A stretch of DNA of 34,562 nt from Comamonadaceae bacterium. Lineage in GTDB: Bacteria > Pseudomonadota > Gammaproteobacteria > Burkholderiales > Burkholderiaceae_C. This document shows positions 17,892 to 27,248 of this stretch, in pieces. The notes beneath the pieces were generated by a model. The model did no database searches. It was not told the DNA's origin and was given only the letters and a program-made list of their open reading frames with translations. The position numbers and the translations under genes were made by a program. The stretch lies in assembly GCA_023259355.1 (NCBI GenBank), contig JAHFQI010000016.1, forward strand, positions 1 through 34,562, read 5' to 3'. Each line of letters opens with the position of its first letter. The stretch's first letter is position 1.

Positions 17892-17922
17892 TTGGGGACA
17901 GAGCCAAAGATCTGTCCCACAA
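17892..17922 (+). repeat. REP-like inverted repeat overlapping the suhB ribosome binding site
   Basis: GGGACAGA (17895-17902) and TCTGTCCC (17911-17918) form an 8-bp perfect stem around an 8-base loop. TTG (17892-17894) pairs further with CAA (17920-17922) past one bulged A. The form resembles the GGGGNCAGA...TCTGNCCCC palindromes linked to REP-associated tyrosine transposases. The last paired bases are the AA of the AAGG sequence upstream of suhB ATG 17935, so the hairpin could mask ribosome binding. No transposase gene is nearby. Confidence 0.65.
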
Positions 17923-17934
17923 GGTTAAAAATTC

Positions 17935-18906
17935 ATGTCGTCTCCCAACCTGCACCCCATGCTCAACGTGGCCGTCAAGGCCGCCCGCGCCGCCGGCGCC
18001 ATCATCAACCGCGCCGCCCTTGACGTAGAAGCCGTGCGCATCTCGCAAAAGCAGGTCAACGACTTCGTCACCGAAGTCGATCACGCCAGCGAAAAAGTGA
18101 TCATTGAAACCCTGCTCACGGCCTACCCCGCCCACGGCATCCTGGCCGAGGAATCGGGCAGCACGCACGGGGTCCAGGATGCGGAATGTGTCTGGATCAT
18201 CGATCCGCTGGACGGCACCACCAACTTCATCCACGGTTTTCCCGTCTATTGCGTCAGCATTGCGCTGGCCGTGCGCGGCAAGGTCGAGCAGGCCGTCATT
18301 TACGACCCCAGCCGCAACGACCTGTTCACCGCCACCAAGGGCCGCGGCGCCTACCTCAACGAGCGCCGCATCCGCGTGAGCAAGCGCACGCGCCTGCAGG
18401 AGTGCCTGATCTCCACCGGCTTCCCGTTCCGCAAGGGCGACAACTTCAACGCCTACCTGCAGATGATGGGCGACGTCATGCAGCGTACCGCCGGCCTGCG
18501 CCGCCCGGGCGCCGCGGCACTCGACCTGGCCTACGTGGCCGCCGGCTTCTCCGACGGTTTCTTCGAGACCGGCCTGCAGCCCTGGGACGTGGCCGCCGGC
18601 TCGCTGCTGGTCACCGAGGCCGGTGGCCTGGTAGGCAACTTCACCGGCGAAGCCGATTTCATTGACCAGAAGGAATGCCTGGCCGGCACGCCGCGCGTCT
18701 ACGGCCAGCTCGTGAGCATCCTGGGCAAATACAGCAAGTTCGCCGGCGCGGGCGACAAGGCCGCCGTGCGCCAGGCCACCGGCCCGTCCACGACCGATGC
18801 CGACGCCGCAGACGATGTGGCCGGCGAGGTGCTGGACGAGGAAGGCCCCGGCGCCGCGGTGCCCGAAACTCCGGCCGACACCAAAGACGACAACGCCCCG
18901 TTCTGA
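17935..18906 (+). CDS. suhB: Inositol-1-monophosphatase family protein SuhB
   Basis: A 323-residue enzyme of the lithium-sensitive, metal-dependent phosphatase family. The metal-binding motifs are EESG (in [12 protein letters not shown]), [17 protein letters not shown] and the C-terminal [17 protein letters not shown]. In enterobacteria SuhB also acts with Nus factors in rRNA transcription; whether that holds here is not shown. Residues after ~275 ([19 protein letters not shown]...) form an acidic, Ala/Pro-rich tail absent from standard members of about 265 residues. The gene starts just after a REP-like hairpin and is followed by mutS after eight bases. Confidence 0.93.
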   Translation: MSSPNLHPMLNVAVKAARAAGAIINRAALDVEAVRISQKQVNDFVTEVDHASEKVIIETLLTAYPAHGILAEESGSTHGVQDAECVWIIDPLDGTTNFIHGFPVYCVSIALAVRGKVEQAVIYDPSRNDLFTATKGRGAYLNERRIRVSKRTRLQECLISTGFPFRKGDNFNAYLQMMGDVMQRTAGLRRPGAAALDLAYVAAGFSDGFFETGLQPWDVAAGSLLVTEAGGLVGNFTGEADFIDQKECLAGTPRVYGQLVSILGKYSKFAGAGDKAAVRQATGPSTTDADAADDVAGEVLDEEGPGAAVPETPADTKDDNAPF

Positions 18907-18914
18907 CGCAAGAC

Positions 18915-21539
18915 ATGGCTGTTGCGCTCGACCTGAGTGCCCACACCCCCATGATGGCCCAGTACCTGGCCATCAAGGCGGAGCACCCCGACACGCTCGT
19001 GTTCTACCGCATGGGCGATTTCTACGAGCTGTTTTTCGCCGACGCCGAGAAGGCCGCGCGGCTGCTCGACATCACGCTCACGCGGCGCGGCCAGTCCGCC
19101 GGGCAGCCCGTGGTCATGGCGGGCGTGCCCTTCCATTCGATGGAAGGCTACCTCGCGCGGCTCATCCGGCACGGCGAATCGGTCGCGATCTGCGAGCAGG
19201 TCGGCGACGTGGCCACGGCCAAGGGCCCGGTGGAACGCAAGGTGGTGCGCGTCGTCACCCCCGGCACGCTGACCGACACCGAGCTGCTGTCCGACAAGAC
19301 CGAGTCCATCCTGCTGGCGATCCACCAGGCGCCGCGCAACAGCTGCGGCCTGGCCTGGCTGAGCGTGACCCAGGGCGAGCTGAATCTGGCCGAGTGCGCC
19401 GCCGACGAGTTGGGCGACTGGCTGGCCCGCATCGCGCCCAGCGAGCTGCTTTTCAGCGCCGACGTCACGCCCGCCTTCGAGCAGCGCATCAAGGCGCTGA
19501 AAACCGCCGCCGCGCGCGGCCTGACCTTGTGCCAGCGCCCGGAATGGCAGTTCGACGCTGCCCTGGGCCAGCGCAAGCTGCTTGAACAGCTGCATGCCGC
19601 CACCTTGAGCGCCTGGAACGCCGAAGACCTGCCCCAGGCCCACGCCGCCGCCGCCGCGCTGCTGGCCTATGCCGAACACACCCAGGGCCGCGCGCTGTCG
19701 CACGTCCAGCAGGTGCGCGTGCAGCGCGGCGATGCGCTGATCGACCTGCCCGTCACGACCCGGCGCAACCTGGAGCTGGTGCAAACCCTGCGCGGCGAGG
19801 ACGCGCCCACGCTGTTTTCGCTGCTCGACACCTGCATGACCGGCATGGGCAGCCGCGCCCTCAAGCGCTGGCTGCTCGAACCCCAGCGCGACCGCGCCGT
19901 CGCCGCGGCCCGCCTCGAAGCCCTCGCCACCCTGCGCGGCGACCGCGGCGCCGGCCCCTGGCATGCGCTGCGCGGCCAGCTCAAGGGCAGCAGCGACGTG
20001 GAGCGCATCACCGCGCGCATCGCGCTGCGCCAGGTGCGCCCGCGCGAACTCGTGGCGCTGCGCCTGACGCTGCAGAAATCAGCGCATCTGCTGAGCCTGT
20101 CCCAGTGGGAAGGTTCGCTGCTGGCGCAGATTGCCGGGCATCTGACGCCGCCGCCCGGCTGCGCCGGCCTGCTGGCGCAGGCGCTGCTGGAGGAACCGGC
20201 CGCGCTGGTGCGCGACGGCGGTGTGATCGCCACCGGCCTCGATGCCGAACTCGACGAATTGCGCGCCATCCAGACCAACTGCGACGCCTTCCTGCTCGAC
20301 CTGGAAACGCGCGAGAAGGCCCGCACCGGCATTGCCAACCTGCGTGTGCAGTTCAACAAAGTGCACGGCTTCTACATCGAGGTCACGCAGGGCCAACTCG
20401 ACAAGGTGCCTGACGACTACCGGCGCCGCCAGACGCTGAAAAACGCCGAGCGCTTCATCACGCCCGAACTGAAAGCTTTCGAGGACAAGGCGCTCTCCGC
20501 CCAGGAGCGTGCGCTGGCGCGCGAGAAATGGCTGTACGAGCAGCTGCTCGACCGGCTGCAGGACTTCGTGCCGGTGCTCACGCAGCTGGCGCGCGCGCTG
20601 GCCGCGCTGGACACGTTGTGCGCACTGGCCGAACGCTCGCTCACGCTGAACTGGTGCGCGCCGCAGTTCGCGAAGGAGCCCTGCATCGAAATCCGCCAGG
20701 GCCGCCACCCCGTGGTCGAAGCGCGGCTTGCCGAAACCTCCGGCGGCAGCTTCATCGCCAACGACACCGCGCTCGGCCCGCGCCAGCGCATGCAGGTCAT
20801 CACCGGCCCCAACATGGGCGGCAAATCGACCTACATGCGGCAGGTGGCACTGATCGTGCTCCTGGCCAGCATGGGCTCCTACGTTCCCGCCACATCCTGC
20901 CGGCTCGGCCCGATCGACGCCATCCACACGCGCATCGGCGCGGCCGACGACCTGGCCAACGCCCAGTCCACCTTCATGCTGGAGATGACCGAGGCCGCGC
21001 AGATTTTGCACAGCGCCACGCCACAGAGCCTGGTGCTGATGGACGAGATCGGCCGCGGCACCTCGACCTTCGACGGCCTGGCGCTGGCCAGCGGCATTGC
21101 CGCGCACCTGCACGACAAGACGCAGGCCTTTACGCTGTTCGCCACCCACTATTTCGAGCTCACCGAGTTCCCGGCCAGCCACCACGCCGCCGTCAACGTG
21201 CATGTGAGCGCGGCCGAGGCCGGCAGCGACATCGTCTTCCTGCACGAGATCCAGAGCGGGCCGGCCAGCCGCAGCTACGGCATCCAGGTCGCGCGCCTCG
21301 CGGGCATGCCGGCCGCGGTGCTGCACCACGCGCGCCACGCGCTCGGCGCGCTGGAAGCCGGTGCCAGCGAGAGCCGCGCCCAGGTGGACCTGTTCGCGCC
21401 GCCGCCCGCCACCGAAAACACCAGCCCCAGCGCCATGGAGACCCGGCTTGCCGAGCTGGACCCGGACGCCCTGAGCCCGCGCGAGGCGCTGGACTTCATT
21501 TACTCACTCAAGAAACTAGCCAGTCGGGAGCAGCGCTGA
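18915..21539 (+). CDS. mutS: DNA mismatch repair protein MutS
   Basis: An 874-residue MutS that binds mismatches and recruits MutL. The mismatch-recognition motif F36-Y37-E38 lies in [10 protein letters not shown], the same numbering as in E. coli. The connector and lever/clamp domains follow ([12 protein letters not shown] and [18 protein letters not shown]). The ATPase has Walker [10 protein letters not shown] at about residues 631-639, Walker [17 protein letters not shown] and [10 protein letters not shown]. The C-terminal end ([16 protein letters not shown]) is the usual tetramerisation/helix region, so the protein looks full length. ATG 18915 is the family start; the frame is open upstream inside suhB. 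There is no strong ribosome binding site, so translational coupling to suhB is likely. Confidence 0.97.
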   Translation: MAVALDLSAHTPMMAQYLAIKAEHPDTLVFYRMGDFYELFFADAEKAARLLDITLTRRGQSAGQPVVMAGVPFHSMEGYLARLIRHGESVAICEQVGDVATAKGPVERKVVRVVTPGTLTDTELLSDKTESILLAIHQAPRNSCGLAWLSVTQGELNLAECAADELGDWLARIAPSELLFSADVTPAFEQRIKALKTAAARGLTLCQRPEWQFDAALGQRKLLEQLHAATLSAWNAEDLPQAHAAAAALLAYAEHTQGRALSHVQQVRVQRGDALIDLPVTTRRNLELVQTLRGEDAPTLFSLLDTCMTGMGSRALKRWLLEPQRDRAVAAARLEALATLRGDRGAGPWHALRGQLKGSSDVERITARIALRQVRPRELVALRLTLQKSAHLLSLSQWEGSLLAQIAGHLTPPPGCAGLLAQALLEEPAALVRDGGVIATGLDAELDELRAIQTNCDAFLLDLETREKARTGIANLRVQFNKVHGFYIEVTQGQLDKVPDDYRRRQTLKNAERFITPELKAFEDKALSAQERALAREKWLYEQLLDRLQDFVPVLTQLARALAALDTLCALAERSLTLNWCAPQFAKEPCIEIRQGRHPVVEARLAETSGGSFIANDTALGPRQRMQVITGPNMGGKSTYMRQVALIVLLASMGSYVPATSCRLGPIDAIHTRIGAADDLANAQSTFMLEMTEAAQILHSATPQSLVLMDEIGRGTSTFDGLALASGIAAHLHDKTQAFTLFATHYFELTEFPASHHAAVNVHVSAAEAGSDIVFLHEIQSGPASRSYGIQVARLAGMPAAVLHHARHALGALEAGASESRAQVDLFAPPPATENTSPSAMETRLAELDPDALSPREALDFIYSLKKLASREQR

Positions 21540-21566
21540 AGCGCCGTCCTGGAAAAGAAAAACCCT

Positions 21567-22394
21567 ATGACTTACTGCGTCGCCATCAAACTCAACGCCG
21601 GCCTCGTTTTCCTGTCCGATTCGCGCACCAACGCGGGCCTGGACCAGATCAGCACTTTCCGCAAGATGATCGTCTATGAAAAGCCGGGCGACCGCTTCAT
21701 GGTGCTGCTGTCGGCCGGCAACCTGAGCATCTCGCAGTCGGTGCGCGAGATCCTGCAGGTCGAGCAGATCAAGGACCCCGAAGGCGGCGAGCCCATCACC
21801 ATCTGGAACGCCAAGAGCATGTTCGACGCGGCGCGCGTGCTGGGTTCGGCCGTGCGCCACATCCACCACCGCGATGCCGCGTCGCTCAAGCAGGCCGGCG
21901 TGGAATTCAACGTCTCGCTGATCTTCGGCGGCCAGATCCAGGGTGAAGGCATGCGCCTGTTCCAGGTCTATTCGCCGGGCAACTTCATCGAGGCCACGCC
22001 GGAGACGCCGTACTTCCAGGTTGGCGAATCCAAGTACGGCAAGCCCGTGCTGGACCGCGTCATCACGCCCGAAACACCGCTGGACGAAGCCGCCAAGTGC
22101 GCGCTGGTGTCCATGGACTCCACGCTCAAGTCCAACCTGTCCGTGGGCCTGCCGCTGGACATGGTGGTCTACCAGGCCGACAGCTTCCAGACCGACCGCG
22201 TGATCTGCATCGACGACAACAACCCCTACTTCCAGATGCTGCACGGCACCTGGGGCCAGAAGCTGCGCGAGGTTTTCGACAGCATCGAGGATCCGACCTG
22301 GGACGGCAGCGCCACGCAGATTCCGCTGATGCAGAGTTCGCCCCGCAGCAAGCCGCTGAAGAAGATCACCTCGCCGAAGGAAAAACTCATCTGA
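21567..22394 (+). CDS. Anbu-type proteasome homologue (ancestral beta subunit)
   Basis: A 275-residue Ntn-hydrolase of the Anbu family, relatives of the proteasome beta subunit and HslV. Removal of Met1 would expose the catalytic Thr (MTYCVAIKLNAGLVF). The supporting residues Asp (FLSDSRTNAG) and Lys (STFRKMIVYE) are in the expected places: D17 and K32 after Met removal. Further family segments are VLLSAGNLSISQSV, FNVSLIFGGQI and YFQVGESKYGKPVLDR. Anbu genes often travel with genes for an ATP-grasp protein, an alpha-E protein and a transglutaminase-like protein. None is adjacent here; mutS ends 27 bases upstream and the next gene is convergent. The physiological substrate is unknown. Confidence 0.92.
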   Translation: MTYCVAIKLNAGLVFLSDSRTNAGLDQISTFRKMIVYEKPGDRFMVLLSAGNLSISQSVREILQVEQIKDPEGGEPITIWNAKSMFDAARVLGSAVRHIHHRDAASLKQAGVEFNVSLIFGGQIQGEGMRLFQVYSPGNFIEATPETPYFQVGESKYGKPVLDRVITPETPLDEAAKCALVSMDSTLKSNLSVGLPLDMVVYQADSFQTDRVICIDDNNPYFQMLHGTWGQKLREVFDSIEDPTWDGSATQIPLMQSSPRSKPLKKITSPKEKLI

Positions 22395-22430
22395 TTCGAC
22401 GCCGCGCGGCGCCGGCTCCACCCGGGTCGA

Positions 22431-23339
22431 TCAGGGCGCCAGCAGCGTCAGCCCGTGCTCGCGCCAGATGCGGGCAACGGTGCCGTCCTCCTGCAGCGCC
22501 TTCATCGCCTGCCCCAGGGCTTGCGCCAGTTCGGGCTGCCCTGACTTGATGGCCAACCCCACGACCCAGCCGTTCTGCGGGGTGCCAGGCAGGGACGCGG
22601 GTTCGACGAGGTAGTCGCTGGCGCCCGCCACGTCCTTGAGCACGAACTCGGCCTGGGCCTGCGTCACGTAGGCGGCCGGCCATTTGCCGTCCACCACGCC
22701 ACGCGCCGCGTCCAGCCCCGTGGACGACAGCCGGACCGCGTTCCTGAACCGGCCGCCACCATAGCCGAGCAGCGCGGCGGCGGCGGCGGTGCCGGTTTCC
22801 GCGGCCAGCGTCACGCCGTCCAGCGACATCGACCGCAGGTCCGCCCGCGAGGGCACGCCACGGGTCAACCACACCAGCCGATGGCGGTAGTAGGGCATCA
22901 GGAACTCGACCTGCCGGGTTTCCCCGATCAGGTGCCGGTCGATCGGCACCTGCATCATCAGGTCCGCGGGTCCATAACCCAGGTAGTGGCCGCGCCAGAC
23001 CATGTTGCGCAGGTCGTCGCCCATGTTCTCGCCGGCTTCGAAGGGCAGCCACTGCACCCCCAGGCGCAGGCGCTCGGCCAGCGCCTTCGCCAGCGCCGCG
23101 TCGGCACCGCTCACGCCCTGCGCGCCCCCTTCCGAGAACGGCAGGTGGTTGCGGTACAGCGCCACCTTGAGGCTGCCGCGCTCGCGCAGGTCGGCCAGCT
23201 CGGCCCAGGCCGTGCCCGCCGTCATGGCGGTGGCCGCGCCGGCCAGGAGCAGGTGCCGCCGCCGCATCAGCGGGCCTGGCGCCGCCGAAAGGGCTTCTCC
23301 GGGCTGGCGACGGCCCATAGCGCTCATTGATCTGGACAT
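22431..23339 (-). CDS. Quinoprotein-associated periplasmic solute-binding protein
   Basis: A 302-residue family-3-like binding protein. A long n-region ends in a twin-arginine-like export signal (MRRRHLLLAGAATAMTAGTA). The mature part follows the pattern of binding proteins found beside PQQ dehydrogenases (MoxJ/XoxJ-like): LKVALYRNHLPFSEGG, LGVQWLPFEAGENM, ADLMMQVPIDRHLIG and MPYYRHRLVWL. Such proteins are thought to interact with or help maturation of the dehydrogenase rather than serve an ABC importer, and no permease genes are present here. Start ATG 23339 has an excellent AAGGAG site. It lies 59 bases downstream of pedF on the same strand, so it is probably in the same sigma54-driven unit. 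Confidence 0.82.
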   Translation of the reverse strand: MSRSMSAMGRRQPGEALSAAPGPLMRRRHLLLAGAATAMTAGTAWAELADLRERGSLKVALYRNHLPFSEGGAQGVSGADAALAKALAERLRLGVQWLPFEAGENMGDDLRNMVWRGHYLGYGPADLMMQVPIDRHLIGETRQVEFLMPYYRHRLVWLTRGVPSRADLRSMSLDGVTLAAETGTAAAAALLGYGGGRFRNAVRLSSTGLDAARGVVDGKWPAAYVTQAQAEFVLKDVAGASDYLVEPASLPGTPQNGWVVGLAIKSGQPELAQALGQAMKALQEDGTVARIWREHGLTLLAP

Positions 23340-23398
23340 GTTGTCTCCTTCGGGTTCTGTGGCTGCGGCCCGTTCACTGCGGGCCGGTCAGCGGGTGA

Positions 23399-23890
23399 TC
23401 AGGGCTCGCGACGCGTTTCGAGGTAGGTCTTGATGGACCAGACGGCTTCCTGCGACAGGATGCCTTCGAAGGGCGGCATGTAGACGCGGCCATCGCGAGC
23501 CCGCCCGTGGCGAACCGTCGCCGAGAAATACTCCTGCATTTCGCCGTAGCAGGCTTTCTTCTTGGCGGCGTCGGCCATGCCGACGCAGTCCGCGTCGAAC
23601 TTGCGGAGGTCGGGCGCGATGCCGCCCGAAATCGCTTCCAGGCCGTGGCAGCGCGCGCAGTTCTGGTTGTAGGCCGACATGCCGATCCGTCTGGCCTCGG
23701 CATGGACGGCGCCTTCGGCCGTCCCTTGTGAGTAGGGGTTGCTCTCGCGCCACTGGGCGCCGAGTTGCGGCAGCGTGTGGGTGTCCACCGCCTGGGGCGT
23801 GACATCACCGTGGGCGTGAAGGACCAGCGGCGCGGTGAGGGCGAGGGCCGCCATCAGCCGGCGCAGGAGAACGGGGGTAGTTTGAAACAT
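23399..23890 (-). CDS. pedF: Cytochrome c-550 PedF
   Basis: A 163-residue periplasmic c-type cytochrome. The signal peptide MFQTTPVLLRRLMAALALTA is cleaved near AHA. The mature protein has the haem motif CARCH (78-82) within NQNCARCHGLEAISGGIAPDL, and a probable Met ligand at 138 in VYMPPFEG. Cys102 and Cys114 flank an inserted loop and may form a disulfide, a feature of the PedF group. It would accept electrons from a PQQ-dependent alcohol dehydrogenase. A sigma54 promoter lies about 43 bases upstream of the start, and the activator gene is divergent. The frame runs upstream through the promoter region, but the signal peptide fixes the start. Confidence 0.9.
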   Translation of the reverse strand: MFQTTPVLLRRLMAALALTAPLVLHAHGDVTPQAVDTHTLPQLGAQWRESNPYSQGTAEGAVHAEARRIGMSAYNQNCARCHGLEAISGGIAPDLRKFDADCVGMADAAKKKACYGEMQEYFSATVRHGRARDGRVYMPPFEGILSQEAVWSIKTYLETRREP

Positions 23891-23932
23891 GGAGCACCTG
23901 TTGTTGGGAGTTGACACACATTGCCCTTCTCC

Positions 23933-23947
23933 GCAATTGCCGTGCCT
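23933..23947 (-). promoter_or_regulatory. Sigma54 (-24/-12) promoter of pedF
   Basis: Read on the minus strand this is AGGCACGGCAATTGC, against the consensus TGGCACG-N4-TTGC: one mismatch, with GG-N10-GC spacing intact. A start point about 12 bases after the GC would give a leader of about 30 bases to pedF. The divergent activator gene encodes a GAFTGA-containing protein, which supports sigma54 use. Confidence 0.78.
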
Positions 23948-23989
23948 GCCTTCCGCCGCCCGAAAAACCCCCTTGGCGCCCAAGGTGGC

Positions 23990-24005
23990 TGGCAGGAATA
24001 TTGCT
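23990..24005 (+). promoter_or_regulatory. Sigma54 (-24/-12) promoter facing the activator gene
   Basis: TGGCAGGAATATTGCT matches TGGCACG-N4-TTGCW except for one base in the -24 element, with GG-N10-GC spacing intact. It points toward the AcoR-like gene, with a leader of roughly 170 bases to ATG 24186. Its -24 element lies about 42 bases from the pedF -24 element in back-to-back orientation, so one bound activator could serve both. Confidence 0.62.
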
Positions 24006-24009
24006 GAAT

Positions 24010-24174
24010 CTGTCGCAAACGACTTAACATGTGATCCAAAAATGAGCAATGTCAAGGGATCCGGGACAGGGGATGCAACACCGTCGCCCGAGGTGTCCGA
24101 ATGGAACCAACCGCCGCTCAACGAAAGCCTCCAGTTGCCCGACTGGCTGGCGGACAGCGAGCAAGGTGCGACAG
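24010..24174. promoter_or_regulatory. Candidate activator-binding region
   Basis: The 295-base gap between the divergent starts at 23890 and 24186 has short dyads on the activator side. GTCG-CAAA-CGAC is at 24012-24023. ACACC-N9-GGTGT is at 24078-24096. CTGTCGCA at 24010-24017 recurs inverted as TGCGACAG at 24167-24174. Upstream sites at such distances are usual for sigma54 activators. None is long enough to be sure, and no binding motif is known to me for this regulator. Confidence 0.28.
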
Positions 24175-24185
24175 AAGGAGACAAC

Positions 24186-26222
24186 ATGACCGAAACACCG
24201 ACGACCCTCGGTGAGCGGGCACCGTGGCCACAGGTCGAGCCCCTGTCGCCCGAACATCAGGGGATCATCCAGGCCTCTTGGCAGCGCTCTCGCCAGGCCG
24301 GGCTGGCGCCGGGCATGGTGCCCGATTTCACCGGGGCCAGCGCGACCCATGTCAAGAACCTGCTCGATGAAAGCCGGCAGCTCGGCAGCCTCGCCTACCC
24401 GGTGCTGCAGGCCCTGTACGAACAGATTGCCAACACGCACAGCGTGGTCGTCCTCACCGATGGCGCGGGCCGCATCCTGCACTCGATGGGCGACGACACC
24501 TTTCTCGAACAGGCCGAGAAAGTCGCGCTCAAACCCGGCGTGGACTGGTCCGAGACCGCCAAGGGCACGAATGCCATCGGCACGGCGATCGCGCTGGGCC
24601 TGCCCGTCACCGTCCATGCCGACCAGCACTACCTCGAAGCCAACCGCTTCCTGACCTGCTCCAGCACGCCCATCTTCAGCCCCCGCGGCACGATCATCGG
24701 CGTGCTCGACGTCACGGGCGATGCCCGCGGCTACCACCGCCACACCATGGCCCTGGCCCGCATGTCGGCGCAGATCATCGAGAACCAGGTCTTCGCGGAA
24801 ACCTACCAGGACACGGTGCGGCTGCACTTCCATTCGCGCCCCGAATTCATCGGCACGCTGTTCGAGGGGCTGGTGGCGTTCCCCCGGGGCGGCCGCTTCC
24901 TGGCGGCCAACCGTGGCGCGCTGTTCCAGATCGGCCAGGATCTCGCGCCCCTGCAGCGCAACAGCCTGTCCTCCCTGTTCGGCATCTCGATCGACGAGCT
25001 GATCGACCATTGCCGCTCGGCTTCGGCCCAGCTGCTGACCCTGGCGCTGCCCAACGGCGTCACGGTGCGCGCCCGGGCTGATATCCAGGCGCCGGTGCTG
25101 TGGCAGGTGCAGGGCGCGCCTTCGGCAACGCCGGGCGCAACGCCGCCCGCCGCACAACCTGCCGCCGCCCAGTACCGCGAACAGCTGTCGAGCCTGCGCT
25201 ACCTCGACACCGGGGACCCGCAGGTCGCCTCCACCATCCAGAAGCTGCGCCGTGTGCAAGGCTGCGACATTCCGGTCCTGATCCTTGGCGAAACCGGGGT
25301 CGGCAAGGAGCTGCTGGCCAAGGCCATCCACAACGACTCCGCCCGCGCGCGGAACCCGTTCATCGCGGTCAACTGCGCCTCGATTCCCGAAAGCCTGATC
25401 GAGGCCGAGCTGTTCGGCTACGAGGAAGGCGCGTTCACCGGCGCCCGCCGCAAAGGCGCCATGGGCAAGATCCAGATGGCCAATGGCGGCACGCTCTTCC
25501 TGGACGAAATCGGGGACATGCCGCTCACGCTGCAGACCCGCCTGCTGCGTGCGCTGCAGGAGCGCGTGATTTCACCGCTGGGCTCCAACCGCAGCATCCC
25601 GGTCAATTTCGCGGTCATCAGCGCCACCCACCGGAACCTGCGGCACATGATCGCCGCGGGGTCGTTCCGCGAAGACCTCTACTACCGGCTCAACGGCCTG
25701 GCGGTGCGCCTGCCGGCGCTGCGCGAACGCACGGACCTGGATGCCATCGTCCACCACGTGCTGAAGTCGGGCTGCGACGGCGGGGGGGACAAGCGCCTTT
25801 CGGATGACGTTCAGCGGCTTTTTGCCCGCTACCCATGGCCCGGCAACGTGCGGCAGCTGAGCAACGTGCTGCGCACGGCCTGTGTCCTGTCCGGGAACGA
25901 ACCGTTCATCGAACTGGAACACCTGCCCGACGACTTCATCGAGGAGACCGACATGCAGGCGGGCAGCCCCGGCCCGGCGGCCGCCAACGCCACGGGGGAC
26001 AGTCGCGTTGCGCCCGCGGAGTTCACCGCCACGGCCGCCGACGCGCCGGCGCAGGCGCCGCCCGTCTGGATGGACAAGGGCCTGCAGGAGGTCGAGATCC
26101 AGGCGATCAACAGCGCCCTCGCGCGCTGCGGCGGCAACGTCTCGGCGGCGGCGCGCATGCTCGGCGTCTCGCGCAACACCATCTACCGCAAGGTGCCCGA
26201 GCTGGCGCAGAAGAAAGACTGA
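24186..26222 (+). CDS. AcoR-family sigma54-dependent transcriptional activator
   Basis: A 678-residue enhancer-binding protein. The N-terminal sensor is of the AcoR type with a GAF domain ([15 protein letters not shown], then [12 protein letters not shown] and [12 protein letters not shown]; roughly residues 60-210). The AAA+ core holds Walker A GETGVGKE (~368), the sigma54-contact loop GAFTGA (415-420), Walker [14 protein letters not shown] and the [10 protein letters not shown] sensor region. A Fis-type helix-turn-helix ends the protein ([20 protein letters not shown]). ATG 24186 has a strong AAGGAG site. The long upstream open frame is promoter DNA. AcoR-like proteins often control PQQ alcohol dehydrogenase genes in response to alcohols or aldehydes. 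Here the divergent pedF promoter is the obvious target; the effector is unknown. Confidence 0.92.
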   Translation: MTETPTTLGERAPWPQVEPLSPEHQGIIQASWQRSRQAGLAPGMVPDFTGASATHVKNLLDESRQLGSLAYPVLQALYEQIANTHSVVVLTDGAGRILHSMGDDTFLEQAEKVALKPGVDWSETAKGTNAIGTAIALGLPVTVHADQHYLEANRFLTCSSTPIFSPRGTIIGVLDVTGDARGYHRHTMALARMSAQIIENQVFAETYQDTVRLHFHSRPEFIGTLFEGLVAFPRGGRFLAANRGALFQIGQDLAPLQRNSLSSLFGISIDELIDHCRSASAQLLTLALPNGVTVRARADIQAPVLWQVQGAPSATPGATPPAAQPAAAQYREQLSSLRYLDTGDPQVASTIQKLRRVQGCDIPVLILGETGVGKELLAKAIHNDSARARNPFIAVNCASIPESLIEAELFGYEEGAFTGARRKGAMGKIQMANGGTLFLDEIGDMPLTLQTRLLRALQERVISPLGSNRSIPVNFAVISATHRNLRHMIAAGSFREDLYYRLNGLAVRLPALRERTDLDAIVHHVLKSGCDGGGDKRLSDDVQRLFARYPWPGNVRQLSNVLRTACVLSGNEPFIELEHLPDDFIEETDMQAGSPGPAAANATGDSRVAPAEFTATAADAPAQAPPVWMDKGLQEVEIQAINSALARCGGNVSAAARMLGVSRNTIYRKVPELAQKKD

Positions 26223-26229
26223 GCCTCCC

Positions 26230-26246
26230 CCGGGGCTTCACCCCGG
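26230..26246. terminator. Hairpin between convergent genes
   Basis: CCGGGG (26230-26235) and CCCCGG (26241-26246) form a 6-bp stem with loop CTTCA, between the activator stop (26222) and the convergent metallohydrolase stop (26247). There is no T tract on either strand, so it is only a possible bidirectional terminator. Confidence 0.3.
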
Positions 26247-27248
26247 TCAGGGCCCGGCGCCGGCGGCTCCGGGGCTTGACGCGGGCCGCTCATCGAAGGC
26301 CGCATCCTCGACTTGCCGCCAGGCCCGCTGAAGATTGCGGTCGTGCCGCGCGAGGTTGGCGGCGCTCCGCTCCGCGGGATCGACGGCCTCGCGCCACTGC
26401 AGCACCTCCTGCAAGTCCCGCCCCTCGGCGGACGCCCGCGCCAGATGCGACTGGAGCGCCGCCAGGTAGGCGCGGGTGGATCGCCACCGCTCACGCCCGG
26501 CCTCCGGCGTTGACCCGCCCAGAATGCCCGGCAGGGGTTCGCCCCGCGCCGCCGGCCCCGCCAGTGCCGCAAGCCACCCCGCCATGTCGCCGCGGCCCAG
26601 GTCCGGGACACCGTGCCACGCCACCAGGCCGGCGGGGAACCACCAGCGCCCCGCCGGCTGCCACAGGCTGAGGTCCGCCTCGGTGTGCGCGTGGCCGTGG
26701 GCCACGACCTGCCAGCGCGCGCCCGCCAGCCACAGCGACTGGCCCGGGTGCAACAACCGGTTGGGCAGGGTGATGCGCGTGCCCGCCATCCATTGCGGCC
26801 CCAGCGTGGCGCGCAGGTTCCGCAGGCAGGTCGGGCAGCGCCGCTGCATCTGCTCACGCACGCCGGCCAGGGCGTAGATCGGCGTTCCCTGGGGCCAGGC
26901 CGAGTTGGCCAGGACGTTTTCAGGGTGCGCGTGGGTGTTGATGAGGCGGTGCGCCCGGCCGGGCCAGCGCGCGAGCAGCCAGCGGCGCAGTGCCAGCCCG
27001 GCACAGCGGTGCGGCCCGGGGTCGGCAATCCAGACGGTTCGCCGGTCCACCCAGACGACCGTGGGCTCGGTCCACCCCGCCAGGGCATCGGCCCGCGCGG
27101 GCCGAACCCAGACGCCGCCCGTCGCGTGCTGCAGTGCGATATCGACAGGCGGACAGACGCCCGCCCCAGCCGCCCCGCCGGCCACGCAGGCCCCCACGAG
27201 CGCCACCGCAGTCCGCCAGGCCAGCGTCTGGCCCAGCCGCCTCAGCAC
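26247..27248 (-). CDS. Quinoprotein relay system metallohydrolase (MBL fold)
   Basis: A 333-residue exported metallo-beta-lactamase-fold protein with signal-like LAWRTAVALVGACVAGGAAGAG. Metal-site-like segments are NTHAHPENVLANS, VAHGHAHTEADLSLW and GLVAWHGVPDLG. The usual HxHxDH is altered to HAHPEN, so one metal site may be changed. The MQRRCPTCLRNLRATLG segment is typical of the 'quinoprotein relay system zinc metallohydrolase 1' group, found in genomes with PQQ enzymes. The start is GTG 27248: it overlaps the stop of the upstream hydrolase gene, implying translational coupling, and precedes the signal peptide. The frame is open far upstream but there it only shadows the hydrolase gene. 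The substrate is unknown. Confidence 0.72.
   Translation of the reverse strand: MLRRLGQTLAWRTAVALVGACVAGGAAGAGVCPPVDIALQHATGGVWVRPARADALAGWTEPTVVWVDRRTVWIADPGPHRCAGLALRRWLLARWPGRAHRLINTHAHPENVLANSAWPQGTPIYALAGVREQMQRRCPTCLRNLRATLGPQWMAGTRITLPNRLLHPGQSLWLAGARWQVVAHGHAHTEADLSLWQPAGRWWFPAGLVAWHGVPDLGRGDMAGWLAALAGPAARGEPLPGILGGSTPEAGRERWRSTRAYLAALQSHLARASAEGRDLQEVLQWREAVDPAERSAANLARHDRNLQRAWRQVEDAAFDERPASSPGAAGAGP

Noticed and set aside
16956-18023. 355-codon plus-strand frame opposite trmJ
   Set aside because: His/Arg/Gln-rich shadow of trmJ, whose SPOUT motifs are clear on the minus strand.
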